NCBI GenBank assembly: GCA_028292835.1
Contig: JAQGLP010000125.1
Span: forward strand, 1 to 7,999
Source: Variovorax sp.
GTDB lineage: Bacteria > Pseudomonadota > Gammaproteobacteria > Burkholderiales > Burkholderiaceae_C
Length of the DNA: 7,999 nt
Direction of reading: 5' to 3'
Shown here: piece after piece, positions 5,916-7,999 of the stretch
Position numbering within the stretch: the first letter of the stretch is position 1
Layout: each line of letters opens with the position of its first letter
Position numbers and translations under genes: made by a program
The notes under the pieces: model-generated
Seen by the model: only the letters and a program-made list of their open reading frames with translations
What the model was told of the DNA's origin: nothing
The model's database searches: none

Positions 5916-6818
5916 CTACCTGCGAGTCCCTTCCAGGAGTTGCGCCATCAAGGTGCGCGCATTGCGCTGGCCCTGGTCGCCGTTGTTGTTGTTGAAGATA
6001 ACCTGCAGCATCTCCACACGGCGCTCCAGCGTGCGCAGGTCGGGCACGAGGCTGGCGAGTTCGTCGTCGCTGTAGTCGTAGTTAAAGCGCTCGGAAGCGG
6101 CCGCGCCCTTGATGTTCCAGGTTTCGTGGTTGCGCCCGTGCAGGCGCACGACGGCCAGCCGGGTGGAGGTGATGTCCCACACGGGCGGCACGCTGTTGGC
6201 GAAGCCCTGCGGCCCGTCCACCACGACATGGGCAACGCCGAGCTCGCGCTCGAATTCCAGCGTGCTGGCGGTGTGCTCGGCATCGAACCAGGTCTTGTTG
6301 CGGAACTCGACGGCCAGCAAGTGGTCCGCCATGCGCTCGACGCATTCCTGAACGAACGCATGGCCGTCGCGGTTGCGCAGGATCCAGGGGGCGAACTGGA
6401 AGTGAACGGCGGCGAGCTTGCCCGCGTTGCGCAGCGGCGCCAGCGCCTGGATGAAGCGCCGCCAGAGTTCATCCAGGATATCGGGCGGAATGTCCCGCTG
6501 ATAGAGCAGCTTCTTGGACGACGCGGGGAGCGCCTCGCGCAGATCCTTGTGCAGCACCGTCGGGGACGTGGGGTGGCCCGTGAAGAGGCGAAACGCCTTG
6601 ACGTTGAAGATGAAATCCGCAGGCGTGCGCTCGGCCCACAGCTGGGCATTGGTGGCCGACGGGATGGCGTAGTAGCTGGAGTCGACCTCGACCATGGGGA
6701 ACTGGCTCGCGTAGTAGCGCAGCCGCGCCTCGGCGCTCCTGGCTTCCGGAGGGTAGAAGGTGCCCGACTCGACGAGGGTCTTGTCGGTCCAGGAGGCAGT
6801 GCCGATGAGAATGCTCAT
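5916..6818 (-). CDS. DUF72 (YecE-like) family protein
   Basis: A 300-residue protein of the DUF72 family, predicted cytoplasmic TIM-barrel-like proteins of unknown biochemical function; E. coli YecE is a member. Family marks are IGTASWTDKTL at the N-terminus (5-15), YYASQFPMVEVDSSYYAIPS (35-54), FIFNVKAFRLFTGHPT (69-84), AVHFQFAPW (137-145), LLAVEFRNKTWF (167-178), LAVVRLHGRNHETW (221-234), the YDYSDDEL segment (247-254) and FNNNNGDQGQRNA (275-287). Length is in the usual range. The ATG at 6818 is preferred because TTAGGA lies about seven bases upstream; a GTG directly before it (6821) is the alternative. There is no signal peptide. It stands alone between a gene-poor stretch and the membrane-protein gene read in the same direction, 113 bases upstream, so cotranscription is possible but not shown. 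Confidence 0.93.
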   Translation of the reverse strand: MSILIGTASWTDKTLVESGTFYPPEARSAEARLRYYASQFPMVEVDSSYYAIPSATNAQLWAERTPADFIFNVKAFRLFTGHPTSPTVLHKDLREALPASSKKLLYQRDIPPDILDELWRRFIQALAPLRNAGKLAAVHFQFAPWILRNRDGHAFVQECVERMADHLLAVEFRNKTWFDAEHTASTLEFERELGVAHVVVDGPQGFANSVPPVWDITSTRLAVVRLHGRNHETWNIKGAAASERFNYDYSDDELASLVPDLRTLERRVEMLQVIFNNNNGDQGQRNARTLMAQLLEGTRR

Positions 6819-6914
6819 CACCGAATCCTAACGGTGGCGGACCTGATGAAGCACACCCCTGGAACTTGGACAAGATCGCACGGCGGACAAGCCCGCTTCA
6901 ATCCCGAGTCATGC

Positions 6915-6931
6915 CGCAACGCCGGCTTGCG
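6915..6931 (-). terminator. Weak hairpin after the right-edge membrane-protein gene
   Basis: CGCAA (6915-6919) pairs with TTGCG (6927-6931) around CGCCGGC. On the minus strand it begins four bases after the stop codon of the gene ending at 6935. The stem is short and no T-run follows, so this is only a possible terminator. Confidence 0.2.
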
Positions 6932-6934
6932 CGG

Positions 6935-7999
6935 TCACGAACAGTTCATGGGGTAGCGCTGATTGAATGCCCGGCACTCTTCGTTCTTGGGCACGCCTTG
7001 CCGGCAGCATTCCTGCTTCATGCAGCTGGTCAGATGCCAGGGTCGCCGCGGATCCCAGATCGGCTCGTGCAATTGCTGCCTGCACGACGCCTCCAAACTC
7101 TTCGGGGGATTCGCGTACCCCGTCGCCGCAGACCTCGAAGCGATATGCGGCACCGCCCGGGTCGTGGCGACGGCATCGGTTCTGGAACGACCCCCATTTT
7201 TTGCCGTTGGGACGGACCGTTCCTCTTCCGGATTGCGCCTTTCGCCCGCAGCGAGAGGAGCGTCGTTCTCCACTCCCACCTGGGGGTCGCCCGAGCGGTT
7301 CGCCGCTGCCGCGGGCGGGCGCCTGCTCCCCGTCGTCGGCGCCTCGCGCGACATCAGGTGTTCGATGCTCGGTTCAGGCAGGCCAGCCCCGGCGAAGGCC
7401 GAACGAACGATCAAATCCGCCTTGGCACGCTGCTCGGCACCGACCATCTCGTCGTCGATACTCACGCCCGTCAATCCTTCCTGGACGCGCACCGACGGCG
7501 GCAGTCCCTGTTGCGTGAAGGCAGCTTGAATCCGGGATTCGAGGTTGGCCGCACTGATCGCGGGAGGCGTCGGCGGCTGGGAAACAGTCAACGGAACTTC
7601 CGCAACCGAGGAGCCTGATGCCTTGTGGACGGGGGTTTCCGCAACCTGGCTCTCCTGGGGCGGCAAGGGCCTCGTGTGGTTCCACCATCCTACCGCACCG
7701 GCGCCGAGTCCGAGCCCGATTGCGAGCGCGGCCGTAACGCCGCGGAATTTCATCCGTCTTGCCCTGACCCATGCAAGGGGGCGTTGCAGCCGGCCCAACT
7801 GGCTCGTGGACTCGGTATCGGGCAGAGGGGCGATTTCATCAAGCCGATCCCTGAGCTGGTCGACTTCCGCTTCGAGCGCCACCCTGCGCTTCGTGGCCTC
7901 CTGCTGTGCGGCGTTGCGCGCCGCCACCTCTTCGGCCATTTTCTGGCTGATGAGCTCCCTTTCGGCATGAGCGGCAGCGAGCTCGCGCTGCAGGACTTC
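6935..7999 (-). CDS. Membrane protein with coiled coil, one TM segment and Cys-rich C-terminus (N-terminus outside window)
   Basis: I do not recognise a named gene. The frame is open to the right edge, so 354 residues are visible and the start lies outside; the ATG at 7939 is inside the coiled coil and is probably not the start. Counting from the edge, residues 1-54 are Glu/Ala/Arg-rich and clearly coiled coil (LQRELAAAHAERELI, ALEAEVDQLRDRLDEI). Residues 88-106 (VTAALAIGLGLGAGAVGWW) form one membrane segment preceded by an Arg/Lys-rich stretch, so the coiled coil should be cytoplasmic and the rest periplasmic. After a Pro-rich linker, residues 153-216 (from LESRIQAAFTQQG) form a small domain with a loose similarity to BON domains. 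A disordered stretch follows. The last 50 residues have Cys306, 326, 331, 332, 342 and 353, including SCMKQECC and EECRAF. Similar C-M-x3-C...C tails occur on some Burkholderiales kinase-like or regulatory membrane proteins, from memory and unchecked. Confidence 0.75.
   Translation of the reverse strand, partial: EVLQRELAAAHAERELISQKMAEEVAARNAAQQEATKRRVALEAEVDQLRDRLDEIAPLPDTESTSQLGRLQRPLAWVRARRMKFRGVTAALAIGLGLGAGAVGWWNHTRPLPPQESQVAETPVHKASGSSVAEVPLTVSQPPTPPAISAANLESRIQAAFTQQGLPPSVRVQEGLTGVSIDDEMVGAEQRAKADLIVRSAFAGAGLPEPSIEHLMSREAPTTGSRRPPAAAANRSGDPQVGVENDAPLAAGERRNPEEERSVPTAKNGGRSRTDAVATTRAVPHIASRSAATGYANPPKSLEASCRQQLHEPIWDPRRPWHLTSCMKQECCRQGVPKNEECRAFNQRYPMNCS

Noticed and set aside
6868..6891. 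Direct repeat GGACAAG (6868-6874 and 6885-6891) between the two minus-strand genes
   Set aside because: Only seven bases long with two copies. It could be a regulator site, but chance is as likely and nothing else supports it.
5817..6956. A 379-codon + strand frame with AAGGAGG (5823-5829) and an ATG at 5841
   Set aside because: It runs antisense through the conserved DUF72 gene, and its product has the Val/Ala/Gly/Arg composition of an antisense shadow. The Shine-Dalgarno-like match is 11 bases from the ATG and is probably chance.

Overview
The window looks like chromosomal DNA from a high-GC betaproteobacterium, most likely of the order Burkholderiales and perhaps Comamonadaceae. This is inferred from the strong G/C bias at third codon positions, the order thiO-thiS-thiG-thiE, a long ThiE of the Burkholderiales type and a TACAAT-type -10 element. 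No rRNA, tRNA, CRISPR array or intact mobile element is visible.

Bases 1-2547 hold the end of a thiamine (vitamin B1) thiazole operon on the + strand: thiO (its start lies left of the window), thiS, thiG and thiE. thiS/thiG and thiG/thiE overlap by four bases (ATGA), so they are probably translationally coupled. ThiO oxidises glycine to the iminoglycine used in thiazole formation, ThiS carries the sulfur, ThiG closes the thiazole ring, and ThiE joins the thiazole and pyrimidine halves into thiamine phosphate. ThiE has an extra N-terminal region of about 115 residues.

Bases 2544-4938 form a second, separately regulated unit. A promoter overlaps the thiE stop codon. It is followed by a clear TPP riboswitch (about 2601-2698), a hairpin that may be its expression platform, and a TonB-dependent outer-membrane receptor that probably takes up thiamine or a related compound. 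The receptor frame is broken by one in-frame TAG at 4357-4359, after which the same frame continues to a normal receptor C-terminus at 4938. It is therefore a recent pseudogene, a readthrough case or a sequence error. Synthesis genes and a presumptive uptake gene under TPP control thus sit side by side.

Bases 4939-5915 are less GC-rich and mostly without recognisable genes. They hold two GC-rich hairpins after the receptor, one small minus-strand ORF (5154-5345) with a good ribosome binding site and a regular His/Cys pattern, two short palindromes, and about 500 bases in which I can support no gene.

Bases 5916-7999 hold two minus-strand genes: a DUF72 (YecE-like) protein, and the C-terminal part of a membrane protein running off the right edge, with a coiled coil, one membrane segment and a cysteine-rich tail. 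The most notable points are the riboswitch-controlled receptor with its amber codon, the ThiE extension, the small His/Cys ORF and the unusual architecture of the right-edge protein.
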